A stretch of DNA of 64,000 nt from Ensifer aridi (GTDB lineage Bacteria > Pseudomonadota > Alphaproteobacteria > Rhizobiales > Rhizobiaceae), in the NCBI RefSeq assembly GCF_002078505.1, contig NZ_LUAV01000004.1, positions 62,001-126,000 on the forward strand, written 5' to 3'. Each line of letters starts with the position of its first letter. The first letter of the stretch is position 1. This document shows positions 25,734 through 33,394 of the stretch, one piece after another. The position numbers and the translations under genes are program-made. The notes beneath the pieces were generated by a model. The model saw only the letters and a list, made by a program, of their open reading frames with translations. It was not told the DNA's origin and did no database searches.

Positions 25734-26651
25734 TCAAAGAGGCCATATCGCCCGGGCGGCGGCGGCGAGCCCGGCTCGGACTGCCTCATCCGCATCGACG
25801 ACACGGACGGTGAGGCCTTGGCTCTCCAGGGCCGTGCGATAGAGTGCGCCGAGTCCGCCGGAGGCGACGAGGCAGATGCCGTCCACGCGGCCGGCCGCAG
25901 CGAGTGCTCCGGCAATTTCGAGGCCGATCAGGGTGCCTGAGAGCCGCGCCCTCGCGTCGGCGGCGCCGGTATTGTTCAGAAGTTGTCCCGCTCGGACGGA
26001 GAAAAGCAGGTTCGTTGCAAGCGCCGGATTTTCCCGCGCGCTCCTGACGGCCTCGGCGAAAGCAGGGCTTTCGGCCGCAAAGCCGTCCGCATCCGCCACG
26101 GCGTGGCTCAGAATCGTATGGCGCGAGATTGCCTCGAAGAGCTCGCCCGTCATGAAGGTGGAGAAGCCCTCGACCGTTTCGTCCGCAAGGCGAACCCATT
26201 TGCTGTGGGTCCCTGGCATGCAGACGAGATGCCGTCCGCCGCCGAGCATTCCGGCTGCGCCGAGGAGCTGCGTTTCCTCGCCGCGCATGACGTCCGGGTG
26301 CTGGTCGTTGCGCTGGGCAAGCCCCGGCAGGATGCGGATGTCGCGATCGACGTCCGGCACTGCGATGGCATGGCTGGCGATTGCGGAAAGCGCTGCCGGC
26401 GTTTCGAGGTAGCCGGCTTCCTTCCAACCCTGACGGGCGCCCGCCATCCCACAGATGATGATCGGCAGATGGGCAGGCGCCGAGACGGCGGCGAGGTGGT
26501 TGTCGAGCACGGCGTGGAAACCGGTCTTCGCCGCGGTCGTCATGCCTTCCGCGCTACGGCGCTCGGCAACCACCGCTCCGTCTTCGCCGATGATCCACAG
26601 CCGGAAGCTCGAGGTCCCCCAGTCCACCGCGGCGTAGTAACCTGCCGTCAT
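25734..26651 (-). CDS. dgoK: 2-dehydro-3-deoxygalactonokinase
   Basis: A 305-residue sugar kinase of the DgoK family (ASKHA fold), phosphorylating 2-dehydro-3-deoxygalactonate with ATP. The N-terminal phosphate motif DWGTSSFR (about 10-17) and MPGTHSKWV are diagnostic. The start at 26651 (MTAGYYAAVDWG) shares one base with the stop of the dehydrogenase gene (TGATG), so the two are translationally coupled; longer in-frame extensions lie inside that gene. Confidence 0.92.
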   Translation of the reverse strand: MTAGYYAAVDWGTSSFRLWIIGEDGAVVAERRSAEGMTTAAKTGFHAVLDNHLAAVSAPAHLPIIICGMAGARQGWKEAGYLETPAALSAIASHAIAVPDVDRDIRILPGLAQRNDQHPDVMRGEETQLLGAAGMLGGGRHLVCMPGTHSKWVRLADETVEGFSTFMTGELFEAISRHTILSHAVADADGFAAESPAFAEAVRSARENPALATNLLFSVRAGQLLNNTGAADARARLSGTLIGLEIAGALAAAGRVDGICLVASGGLGALYRTALESQGLTVRVVDADEAVRAGLAAAARAIWPL

Positions 26652-27421
26652 CAAAACACGCCTCCATCGATGATCATGGTCTGTGCAGTCATGGCCGCCG
26701 AGCTGTCCGATGCCAGGAAGAGACAAGGTCCGACGAGATCGTCGGCGATGAGCATGCGTTTCAAGCACTGTCGTTCCTGCATGCGCGCGATCGCCTCGTC
26801 GTCGAGCCAGAGCCGCCTCTGCCGTTCGGTGACGATCATGCCCGGCAGGACGGCGTTGACGCGGATATTATCGGGGCCGAGCTTCCCGGCGAGCGACTTG
26901 GTCAGGCCGATGATTCCCGCCTTGGCAGTGGCATAGGTGGGGATTTCCGGCATGTTGAGCATGAAGGCGATGGAGGAGAAATTGATGATCGATCCGCCGC
27001 CTTGGCGTCTCATATGCGGCGCGATCGCCTGGGACATGAAGAAATAATGCCTGAGATTGACGGCAAGCCCTTCATCCCAGCTTTGCTCGGTTACCGCCTC
27101 AAGCGTCTGGCGGTCGTCTCTTGCGGCGTTGTTGACGAGGACATGCACCGAACCGAGCGCCGCGGCCGCCGCTTCGGCAGCGTTCCGGGCCGCTTCGACA
27201 TCGCGGAGGTCGGCGGGAATGAAGTGAGGTACTCGCCCGGTCTCTGCCGCGAGCCTTTCGCAGAGCGCTCGGCTCGGCTCTTCCGCGATATCGACGAAGG
27301 CTACGCGCGCGCCCTGTCGCGCGAAGGCCTCGACCAGAGCGGCGCCTATGCCGGAACCGCCGCCGGTGACCAGAACGCCGCGGTTGCGCAGGTCAGGAAA
27401 CTGGCTGCTCGGTAAGGTCAT
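26651..27421 (-). CDS. SDR family oxidoreductase, probable galactose 1-dehydrogenase
   Basis: A 256-residue classical short-chain dehydrogenase: cofactor loop TGGGSGIG (about 19-26), Asp44 in VDIAEE favouring NAD+, NNAA at 97-100, and catalytic Ser149/Ser150, Tyr163 and Lys167 (YATAK). As first gene of a unit with dgoK, dgoA, a lactonase and an aldonate dehydratase, it should oxidise D-galactose (or L-arabinose) to the 1,5- or 1,4-lactone, the entry step of the De Ley-Doudoroff pathway known in S. meliloti. The start at 27421 follows the strong promoter and two operator-like sites described separately. Confidence 0.85.
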   Translation of the reverse strand: MTLPSSQFPDLRNRGVLVTGGGSGIGAALVEAFARQGARVAFVDIAEEPSRALCERLAAETGRVPHFIPADLRDVEAARNAAEAAAAALGSVHVLVNNAARDDRQTLEAVTEQSWDEGLAVNLRHYFFMSQAIAPHMRRQGGGSIINFSSIAFMLNMPEIPTYATAKAGIIGLTKSLAGKLGPDNIRVNAVLPGMIVTERQRRLWLDDEAIARMQERQCLKRMLIADDLVGPCLFLASDSSAAMTAQTMIIDGGVF

Positions 27422-27462
27422 GAATGGGCCTCTCCCCGACACCGCGGATGCGGAATGAACGA

Positions 27463-27479
27463 GTTCCATTATATGGAAC
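27463..27479. promoter_or_regulatory. IclR-type operator O1 of the galactose operon
   Basis: GTTCCAT (27463-27469), TAT, ATGGAAC (27473-27479): a perfect 7-bp inverted repeat with a 3-bp spacer, of the TTCCA/TGGAA type used by many IclR-family regulators. It lies just downstream of the predicted start site of the minus-strand operon, where binding would block elongation. Confidence 0.6.
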
Positions 27480-27483
27480 GGTG

Positions 27484-27498
27484 TTTTATTATCTGGAA
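27484..27498. promoter_or_regulatory. IclR-type operator O2, imperfect
   Basis: TTTTATTATCTGGAA matches 12 of 15 positions of the core of O1 and is displaced by exactly 20 bp, about two helical turns, so two dimers could bind cooperatively on one DNA face. It touches the -10 element of the operon promoter. Confidence 0.5.
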
Positions 27499-27527
27499 TT
27501 ATCGCGCCAAGACGTTTATCCTGTCAA
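27498..27527 (-). promoter_or_regulatory. Sigma-70 type promoter of the galactose operon
   Basis: Minus strand TTGACA (27527-27522), 18-bp spacer, GATAAT (27503-27498). Both hexamers are near consensus. The two IclR-like operators lie immediately downstream, between it and the dehydrogenase start codon. Confidence 0.65.
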
Positions 27528-27555
27528 GGTGGCAGGGCCGGTGGAAACGGAAGAG

Positions 27556-28368
27556 ATGAGTCGAAATAGAGCAAGCGATTTGCAAGAGGAGGCTGCCGGC
27601 ACCGGCACGCTTGGCAAGGCCATGGCAGTGCTCGAGGCCGTGGCCATGGCTGACCGCCCGCAACGGTTCACGGACATACTTCAATCCGTTCGACAGCCGC
27701 GCGGCACGTTGCACCGGTTGCTTGGCCACCTTGTCGAGGAGGGGCTCCTGGTACAGCGCCGGGATCTGTCCTACGAACCCGGGCTTCGCCTTCTGAAGTT
27801 CGCCTACCGCTCCTGGTCCGGCAACCGGTTTCGCGACATCGCCGAGCCGCATCTCCTGCGTTTGCACGAATTGACCGGCGAGACGGTGCATTTGGGCATC
27901 CTGCGCGAAACCGAGATCATCTATGTGGACAAGGTGGAAAGCCGGCAGACCGTGCGCATGAGCTCGCAGATCGGCAAGGCATCGCCGGCCTATTGCACGG
28001 GCATCGGCAAGGCGGCGCTTTCGTCGCTCTCTCCGAGCGAGCTGGAGCGGATTGCCGCGAAGCTGGAGTTCCGTCCCTTTACCGCACGCACCCATCGTTC
28101 TGCTCAATCGCTGCTGGCCGAAATCGAGGAGATTCGCCGTGACGGGCACGCCTTCGATCGCGAGGAGCATGAGGCCGAGATCTGCTGTGTGGCTGCGCCG
28201 ATCGCGGTTCAAGAACAAGATCTGGTTGCCGGCGTCTCGGTGACGGGACCGTCCTATCGCGTCAACATGGAGCAGCTTGCTGCCTGGGCCGCGGATGTGC
28301 GCAGGGCGGCGTCGGCGATAGAGGAGGAAGTGCGGATTCGTCTTGGTCCGCGCCGAGATGGGCGCTAG
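27556..28368 (+). CDS. IclR family transcriptional regulator
   Basis: A 270-residue regulator with an N-terminal winged helix (about 20-85; LGKAMAVLEAVAMADRPQRF, PRGTLHRLLGHLVEEGLL) and a C-terminal IclR effector domain (EPHLLRLHELTGETVHLGIL ... YCTGIGKAALSSLS ... IAVQEQDLVAGVSVTGP). It is divergent from the galactose operon with two operator-like palindromes in the 134-bp gap, so it is the likely repressor, with a pathway intermediate as inducer. The start at 27556 (MSRNRASDLQEE) has a GGAAGAG purine run close upstream; a GTG at 27541 is an alternative. The frame continues further upstream but over the operators. Confidence 0.88.
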   Translation: MSRNRASDLQEEAAGTGTLGKAMAVLEAVAMADRPQRFTDILQSVRQPRGTLHRLLGHLVEEGLLVQRRDLSYEPGLRLLKFAYRSWSGNRFRDIAEPHLLRLHELTGETVHLGILRETEIIYVDKVESRQTVRMSSQIGKASPAYCTGIGKAALSSLSPSELERIAAKLEFRPFTARTHRSAQSLLAEIEEIRRDGHAFDREEHEAEICCVAAPIAVQEQDLVAGVSVTGPSYRVNMEQLAAWAADVRRAASAIEEEVRIRLGPRRDGR

Positions 28369-28585
28369 AGCTTTTTCCTCGAAGAGCGAAGGCTCCAGGA
28401 TCACTTTACGGTAAATTAGAAGTTTCGACTGGACGAAAGCACTCAAGATTAGTAGGTTTCAACCTGTTGTAGACCGCCTCCACGATTGGTTGCACGCTCA
28501 TGCGGTTTAGTGGAGGCTTTGACAATCGCACTATGACACCGAAGCGGCCGGTTCTCGGATCGGGCCGGATCCGGGAGCCGGAAAG

Positions 28586-29326
28586 ATGATAGACTTCAGC
28601 GCCGATATATCCACATTGGTTCTGCCCGATGGCCGGTCTATAAGCGAACCGATCGACAACGAGGACGTTATCAGGCGCGTCCTCGACCGCGTGTCGGAGG
28701 CCTATGGTTTTCGCGGTTTCATGGTTCTCGCCGTTCCCGATACCGGCTGTCACAGCCTTGCCGCGCAGGCATTGATGACGACATGGCCGTCCGATTTCCT
28801 GAGGCGCTACGACAGTGCCGGTCTGATCGACGGCAGCCCCGTGATCCAGCGGTTGCGACGCAGCACCATTCCGTTCACCTACGACGCCTACCAACTGGCG
28901 CGACGACGCCTGGACGGCAAGGGCGACGCAGCCGTTTGCGTCTTCGAGTATGCCAACATGCCGCGGGGTGTCTACCTGCCTGTGCATGACGCTGCCGGAC
29001 ATCGCGCAGCCATCGCCTTCGGTGGCGATCGCTCTGCCGTCTCCAGTGACGAATTGCAGGCGCTCAATCTGTGGGCCGGCCTTGTTTACAGCCGATTGAG
29101 CGAGGTGAGGACGCGCGACAGGCGCGGCCCGGGAAGTCTTTCCCGGCGGGAGATAGAATGCCTGCGCTGGGCCGCGGCGGGCAAGACCACGGTGGAGATG
29201 GCACGGATCATGGCGCTGTCGGAATACACCGTGAACCACTATCTGAACCGTGCGACCCGCAAACTGGATTCGGTCAACCGCGTTCAAACTGTCGCCAAGG
29301 CGATCCGTGCCGGGCTGATCAATTAG
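28586..29326 (+). CDS. LuxR family transcriptional regulator, orphan (first of pair)
   Basis: A 246-residue protein with an N-terminal autoinducer-binding-like domain (about 20-160) and a C-terminal LuxR HTH (about 180-240; LSRREIECLRWAAAGKTTVE, LSEYTVNHYLNRATRKLDSV). The HTH keeps the conserved Glu, Leu and Gly. By eye against TraR, the Trp57 equivalent is kept (TTWPSDF), but Tyr61 is Phe, Asp70 is replaced within an insertion (DGSPV) and Trp85 is Tyr, so classical acyl-homoserine lactone binding is doubtful. No luxI-type synthase is present. It corresponds by position and sequence to the paired orphan LuxR genes beside mrp in S. meliloti. An 8-bp inverted repeat, GCCTCCAC/GTGGAGGC (28476-28517), lies upstream. 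Confidence 0.88.
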   Translation: MIDFSADISTLVLPDGRSISEPIDNEDVIRRVLDRVSEAYGFRGFMVLAVPDTGCHSLAAQALMTTWPSDFLRRYDSAGLIDGSPVIQRLRRSTIPFTYDAYQLARRRLDGKGDAAVCVFEYANMPRGVYLPVHDAAGHRAAIAFGGDRSAVSSDELQALNLWAGLVYSRLSEVRTRDRRGPGSLSRREIECLRWAAAGKTTVEMARIMALSEYTVNHYLNRATRKLDSVNRVQTVAKAIRAGLIN

Positions 29327-29518
29327 GACGGACGAGGTGCGCCGCGGCTTCCGCCTGCATGCCGCTCACGAGCCGCCGCCACTTCGCGGGCGTGGCGACT
29401 GAGGCGCTGTGAAATACACAGGCTTTTGCGTATCAAAAGTGACGATCGTCAATCACCTGTTGGCATTGCTCGGCGGCTCAGGCTATTTGATAAACGATGA
29501 ATGCCATGGAACGCGCGA

Positions 29519-30274
29519 ATGCAAGATATGATGACGACGGGGACGACTGAGATCGATCTGCCCCGGGGCGGTGATTTCGCGTCTGAAATCGCAAGGCTGG
29601 AGACCCAGTTCGACATCATCCGCTATATGCGGCGGATTACGCAGATCTTTGGCTTCAAGACCTTCCTCATTTGTACCATTCCGGCCATCGACGTGGAGCG
29701 GCTGTCCGCCACCACGGTGATCTCGAACATGCCGGCCGAACTCCTCAACAAGTACGACAGTCTGTCGATGCTGCGTTTCAGCACTGGTGTGCGCCGTTTG
29801 AGAGAGACTACGACGCCGTTCCAGATCACGCTCGAGGACTGGGAGAAAGAGAGAGGCAAACCTGAATCCGCCGCGGACTATATCGCCATGCTGCGCGACA
29901 ACGGTATCTTCCAGGCAAACTATTTTCCGGTCCATGACGCCGAAGGCGGGCGTGGTGCGGTCATCCTCATGGGCCCACAGGCGGAATTGCCGATGACGGC
30001 GGCGATGGAACTACAGATGATCGCGATCCACGTCTATAACCGCCTGGTCGAGATCGGCTCCGTCTGGAAGAGCACCAACACCGTCTTGTCCGAGCGCGAA
30101 ATTCAGTGCCTGAGTTGGACAGCGGCCGGCAAGACCAGCGCTGAGATTGCCGGCATCCTCGGTTTGTCAGAGCACACCGTCAATCACTACCTGAACCACG
30201 TCACCAAGAAGCTCGACGCGGTCAACCGCACGCAGGCAGTCGTGAAGGCGATGAAGAGGGGCTATATCACCTGA
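29519..30274 (+). CDS. LuxR family transcriptional regulator, orphan (second of pair)
   Basis: A 251-residue paralogue of the preceding regulator with the same two-domain layout and an HTH of high similarity (LSEREIQCLSWTAAGKTSAE, LSEHTVNHYLNHVTKKLDAV). Its ligand pocket is even further from AHL receptors: the positions of Trp57, Tyr61, Asp70-Pro71 and Trp85 are Met, Leu, absent and Ile. VisN/VisR-like heterodimerisation with its neighbour is a reasonable idea but unproven. Start 29519 (MQDMMTTGT) has GGAACG about 8 nt upstream; ATGs at 29501, 29528 and 29531 are alternatives. A small palindrome CTTTTG/CAAAAG lies at 29423-29439 in the 192-bp gap between the two genes. Confidence 0.86.
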   Translation: MQDMMTTGTTEIDLPRGGDFASEIARLETQFDIIRYMRRITQIFGFKTFLICTIPAIDVERLSATTVISNMPAELLNKYDSLSMLRFSTGVRRLRETTTPFQITLEDWEKERGKPESAADYIAMLRDNGIFQANYFPVHDAEGGRGAVILMGPQAELPMTAAMELQMIAIHVYNRLVEIGSVWKSTNTVLSEREIQCLSWTAAGKTSAEIAGILGLSEHTVNHYLNHVTKKLDAVNRTQAVVKAMKRGYIT

Positions 30275-30483
30275 TCCAAAGCACGTCGCTGACCGGGTTT
30301 GAATGCGGCTTGCCGAAATTGCCGGGTGAAGCGAAGCAGCCAATGATTGCCAGTTCGTCGTGCTCTCTGCCTGTGCCTAAATCGTGCGCATGCCCGGAAA
30401 TCGAGCAAGTCTACTCTCGCATTTTTCGCGACGCGATCTCTCAACCATCTGAAAAAATTGGCTTTTATAGGTGTCCCGCAAAC

Positions 30484-30499
30484 TGGCACGCATTCTGCA
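30484..30499 (+). promoter_or_regulatory. Sigma-54 (RpoN)-like promoter
   Basis: TGGCACG, 4 bp, CTGCA: -24 GG and -12 GC at correct spacing, differing from the TGGCACG-N4-TTGC consensus at one base. Transcription would start near 30511. A loosely NtrC-like dyad is about 110 bp upstream (30372-30390) but is weak. Confidence 0.5.
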
Positions 30500-30510
30500 T
30501 ATCCCTTGGC

Positions 30511-30631
30511 ATGTCCAGAGGGGACTAAAATAAGACAGCGCCCAAGAAGGTCGCGAAGAAAGGGCCGCCACCGATCGCCCGTGATCCCGGATGTACGGAC
30601 ACGGCGATCGGCTGGCGGCTCGTCATTTTTT
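30511..30631 (+). ncRNA. Candidate small RNA (about 120 nt)
   Basis: Defined only by a sigma-54-like promoter in front and a strong terminator hairpin behind, with no open reading frame with a ribosome-binding site between them. It would end about 250 bp before mrp, so it is not simply a leader of that gene. Expression and homology to a known family could not be tested. Confidence 0.3.
30564..30631 (+). terminator. Long hairpin with T-run, probable intrinsic terminator
   Basis: Arms GCCGCCA (30564-30570) with TGGCGGC (30613-30619), CGATCGCC (30572-30579) with GGCGATCG (30603-30610), and GTG with CAC, interrupted only by small bulges; six T follow at 30626-30631. The 6-nt gap between stem and T-run is longer than ideal. 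Confidence 0.6.
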
Positions 30632-30668
30632 CTCCGTCGCATTGGCGAAGCGTCCCGGCTCCATTATC

Positions 30669-30801
30669 TACTGCCCACTGCATGTTGCTTGGATCGAATT
30701 CGATTTAAGGACAAAAACATGCAGCAAGTGCTACAGCGGCCGTTGCGCGTCTGAAAAGACGCGCGGCGCTGCAATTCCTTAAATCGGATTCGATTTGGGG
30801 A
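30669..30801 (+). repeat. Rhizobial palindromic intergenic repeat (copy B)
   Basis: Module order TACTGC...CATGCAGCA hairpin, then a module with a perfect stem GCGCGTCT (30745-30752), GAAA loop, AGACGCGC (30757-30764) inside CTACAGCG/CGCTGCA arms, then an additional CCTTAAATCGGATTCGATTTGGGG half. It is the most complete of five copies in the window. Confidence 0.75.
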
Positions 30802-30878
30802 TAGATTACACAGCAGTTCAAAGCGTTACCGCACGCACAGGGCCTCGGCCGCGCGAACGGAACAGATAAGAGGGCGAG

Positions 30879-32024
30879 ATGCCGGACGTGACCAGGGAAA
30901 TGGTTCTTGAGAAGCTGCGGAACGTCCGCGGTCCGGACATGGAGAGCAATATCGTCGATCTCGGCCTTGTCTCCGATGTCTTCATTTCCGACGGCAAGGC
31001 CTATTTCTCGATCACCGTGCCGGCGGATCGGGCCAAGGAACTCGAACCGATGCGTGCGGCGGCCGAACGGGTCGTGCGCGAGATACCCGGCGTGAAGGCG
31101 GCTATGGTGGCATTGACCGCTGACCGCAAGGCAGCGCCCCAGTCCGCACCGGTGCAGCGCCCGGCGCCAGCCTCCGGGCAGCCGCATGGCCAACGGCCGG
31201 CCGGCGCTGCGAAGACGGGCATTCCGGGGGTTGGCGCCATCATCGCCGTCGCCTCGGGCAAGGGTGGCGTCGGCAAGTCCACGACGTCCGTCAATCTGGC
31301 GCTGGCGCTTCAGGCAAACGGCCTCAAGGTCGGGCTCCTCGACGCCGATATCTACGGCCCCTCGATGCCGCGACTGTTGAAGATTTCCGGCCGGCCTCAG
31401 CAGATCGAGGGGCGCCTCATCCGCCCGATGGAAAACTACGGGCTGAAGGTGATGTCTATGGGCTTTCTCGTCGACGAGGAGGTCGCGATGATCTGGCGCG
31501 GCCCGATGATCCAGTCGGCGCTCCTGCAGATGTTGCGCGAGGTGGCCTGGGGCGAGCTCGACGTTCTCGTCGTCGACATGCCGCCGGGTACAGGCGACGC
31601 GCAACTAACCATGGCCCAGCAGGTGCCGCTCGCCGGCGCCGTCATCGTGTCGACGCCGCAGGACCTCGCGCTCGTCGATGCTCGCAAGGGCTTGACGATG
31701 TTCCGCAAGGTGGAGGTCCCGGTCCTCGGGATCGTCGAGAATATGAGCTATTTCGTGGCGCCGGATACGGGCACGCGCTATGACATTTTCGGCCACGGCG
31801 GCGCGAAGAAGGAAGCCGAACGCATCGGCGTGCCGTTCCTTGGCGAAGTGCCTCTGACGATGGCCATTCGCGAAACCTCGGATGCGGGAACGCCTCTGGT
31901 GGTGTCCGAGCCTGAAGGCCAGGTTGCACGCATCTACCGCGAGATCGCCGCACGGGTCTGGGAGCAGGTCGCCGTAGCGCGGCAGGACAAGAGCCGGGTA
32001 ATGCCCAACATCGTTTTCGAGTAG
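30879..32024 (+). CDS. mrp: Mrp/NBP35 (ApbC) family Fe-S carrier P-loop ATPase
   Basis: A 381-residue protein with an N-terminal FSCA/DUF59-like domain (about 4-80), a Pro/Ala/Gln linker (about 85-110) and a deviant Walker A P-loop, SGKGGVGKSTTS (about 125-136), followed by DADIYGPSMPR and PPGTGDAQLT. The family carries and transfers Fe-S clusters. The CxxC pair usually found near residue 290 is missing: the segment reads YFVAPDTGTRYDIFGHGG, so cluster binding by that motif cannot occur here. This form may be common in Rhizobiales. The gene is followed by 375 bp before corA. Confidence 0.9.
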   Translation: MPDVTREMVLEKLRNVRGPDMESNIVDLGLVSDVFISDGKAYFSITVPADRAKELEPMRAAAERVVREIPGVKAAMVALTADRKAAPQSAPVQRPAPASGQPHGQRPAGAAKTGIPGVGAIIAVASGKGGVGKSTTSVNLALALQANGLKVGLLDADIYGPSMPRLLKISGRPQQIEGRLIRPMENYGLKVMSMGFLVDEEVAMIWRGPMIQSALLQMLREVAWGELDVLVVDMPPGTGDAQLTMAQQVPLAGAVIVSTPQDLALVDARKGLTMFRKVEVPVLGIVENMSYFVAPDTGTRYDIFGHGGAKKEAERIGVPFLGEVPLTMAIRETSDAGTPLVVSEPEGQVARIYREIAARVWEQVAVARQDKSRVMPNIVFE

Positions 32025-32399
32025 ATTTCAGTCCATGGAAGCGGAACGGCGCCGCGGTTTTTCGCCCGCATTTCGCTCTAACTCATCGGAAATGATCACA
32101 TAATGTAATCCAGGGTGGATGCGAGTTCAGCACCGGAGCAACATGCCGCAGGGAACCGCATCTGTGGGGGGCATTGATTTTGCGTGACCTTTGCGTCATA
32201 TGCCTTGCCTTCGCGCGCGCCGGGCAATCGTCCCGGCGCCTCTCGCCGGAGATTTCGGCCCCGCGACAACCGGCTACCGATTGTCGATTCGGGCGGAAGC
32301 CTTCATCAGATTGATCTGCATCGTGGAAATCGTGTTGGCGGCTGATCGCTCCAAACCTTCAGGGTTCATCGTCGTCGGCCGCATGAAAAAGGCGACCAC
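32025..32399. other. Intergenic region between mrp and corA
   Basis: 375 bp. A weak GC hairpin followed by TTTTT near 32044-32068 could end mrp transcription. I see no gene, repeat or clear promoter in the remainder. No magnesium-sensing leader could be identified by eye. Confidence 0.4.
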
Positions 32400-33377
32400 A
32401 TGATCACAGGCTACTGCGTCAACGGTGAAGCTGTCGTTCTCTCGACGGCAGAGCCGCCGGCGGCCCTGCGCCCCGACATCGTCTGGATCGACCTCGTCGA
32501 GCCGACCAAGGCGGAAGACCTGATGATGGAGGGTCTGCTCGGGATTTCGATCCCGACGCGGCAGGACCTCAAGGACATAGAGCCGTCGAGCCGGCTCTAC
32601 ACCGACGACGACGCCGTCTTCATGACCGCGTCGCTGGTCTACAGGAGCGACACTGAAATGCCGGGGCTGACGGATGTCGGCTTTATTCTGGCGGGTAAGC
32701 GGCTTGTCACGGTGCGCTACGCCGAACCGCGGGCGTTCGGGCTCTTCAAGGCCGGGATGCATCGCATCTCCGGCGGCTGCCGCAACGGCGCTGTGATCCT
32801 GACACGGCTGCTCGAGACGATCGCCGACCGCACGGCGGAAATTCTCGAGCAGGCGGTCGACAAGATCGACGAGTTGTCGCTTGAGGTCTTCGGCGAAAAG
32901 GCTTCCGGCAAGCGCCGGCCGCCGCACTTCCTCGAGGCGCGCCTGCGCGACGTGGCCGGTCATCACCGGCTCCTCGCCAAGACGCGTGACAGCCTCGCGT
33001 CGCTTTCGCGGCTGCTGACCTTCGTCTACACCGTGCCCGATGTGCAGGAGGACAAGGACAGCCGCGAACTTTGCCGCTCCATCTCCCGAGACATACAATC
33101 GCTTTCCGAGCATGCGGCCTTTATTTCAGGCAACATCACCTTTCTGCTCGATGCTTCGCTCGGTCTCATCAATGTCGAGCAGAATGCGATCATCAAGATC
33201 TTCTCGATTGCTTCGGTCGTTCTCCTGCCGCCGACCCTGGTGGCATCCGTCTACGGCATGAATTTTCGCGTGATGCCGGAGCTCGAATGGCAGTTCGGCT
33301 ATCCGTGGGCGCTTGCGGCCATGGTGCTTTCGGCCGTGATACCCTTCCTCTTTTTCCGCTGGAAAGGCTGGCTTTAA
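32400..33377 (+). CDS. corA: CorA family magnesium/divalent cation transporter
   Basis: A 325-residue CorA-type channel. The long N-terminal cytoplasmic domain is followed by two C-terminal transmembrane helices (about 265-285 and 298-318) with the pore-mouth signature YGMNF followed by the periplasmic MPELEW loop, so Mg2+ (or Co2+/Ni2+) uptake is expected. Length is normal. The ATG at 32400 gives the usual N-terminus. The kup gene begins 17 bp downstream, so Mg2+ and K+ uptake genes may share a transcript. Confidence 0.92.
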   Translation: MITGYCVNGEAVVLSTAEPPAALRPDIVWIDLVEPTKAEDLMMEGLLGISIPTRQDLKDIEPSSRLYTDDDAVFMTASLVYRSDTEMPGLTDVGFILAGKRLVTVRYAEPRAFGLFKAGMHRISGGCRNGAVILTRLLETIADRTAEILEQAVDKIDELSLEVFGEKASGKRRPPHFLEARLRDVAGHHRLLAKTRDSLASLSRLLTFVYTVPDVQEDKDSRELCRSISRDIQSLSEHAAFISGNITFLLDASLGLINVEQNAIIKIFSIASVVLLPPTLVASVYGMNFRVMPELEWQFGYPWALAAMVLSAVIPFLFFRWKGWL

Positions 33378-33394
33378 GGGCCTGTTGGACGCGC

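Larger units (their letters stand above)
30275..30878. other. Repeat-rich intergenic region between the LuxR pair and mrp
   Basis: 604 bp with no convincing protein gene. Contents in order: a sigma-54-like promoter at 30484-30499, a long hairpin with T-run at 30564-30631 (together a candidate small RNA unit), and a palindromic repeat block at 30669-30801. The last about 75 bp precede mrp and hold no recognisable promoter. Confidence 0.7.

Noticed and set aside
28476..28517. Terminator or lux box upstream of the first LuxR gene
   Set aside because: The GCCTCCAC/GTGGAGGC inverted repeat has a 26-bp spacer and no T-run, and does not fit the roughly 18-20 bp lux-box dyad; kept only as an upstream inverted repeat.
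30511..30631. Identity with the nitrogen-regulated rhizobial small RNA MmgR
   Set aside because: Considered because of the sigma-54-like promoter, but the CU-rich single-stranded motif I recall for that RNA is not visible here.
30347..30754. Protein-coding frame in the gap before mrp
   Set aside because: It runs through the terminator hairpin and into a palindromic repeat and lacks a start signal.
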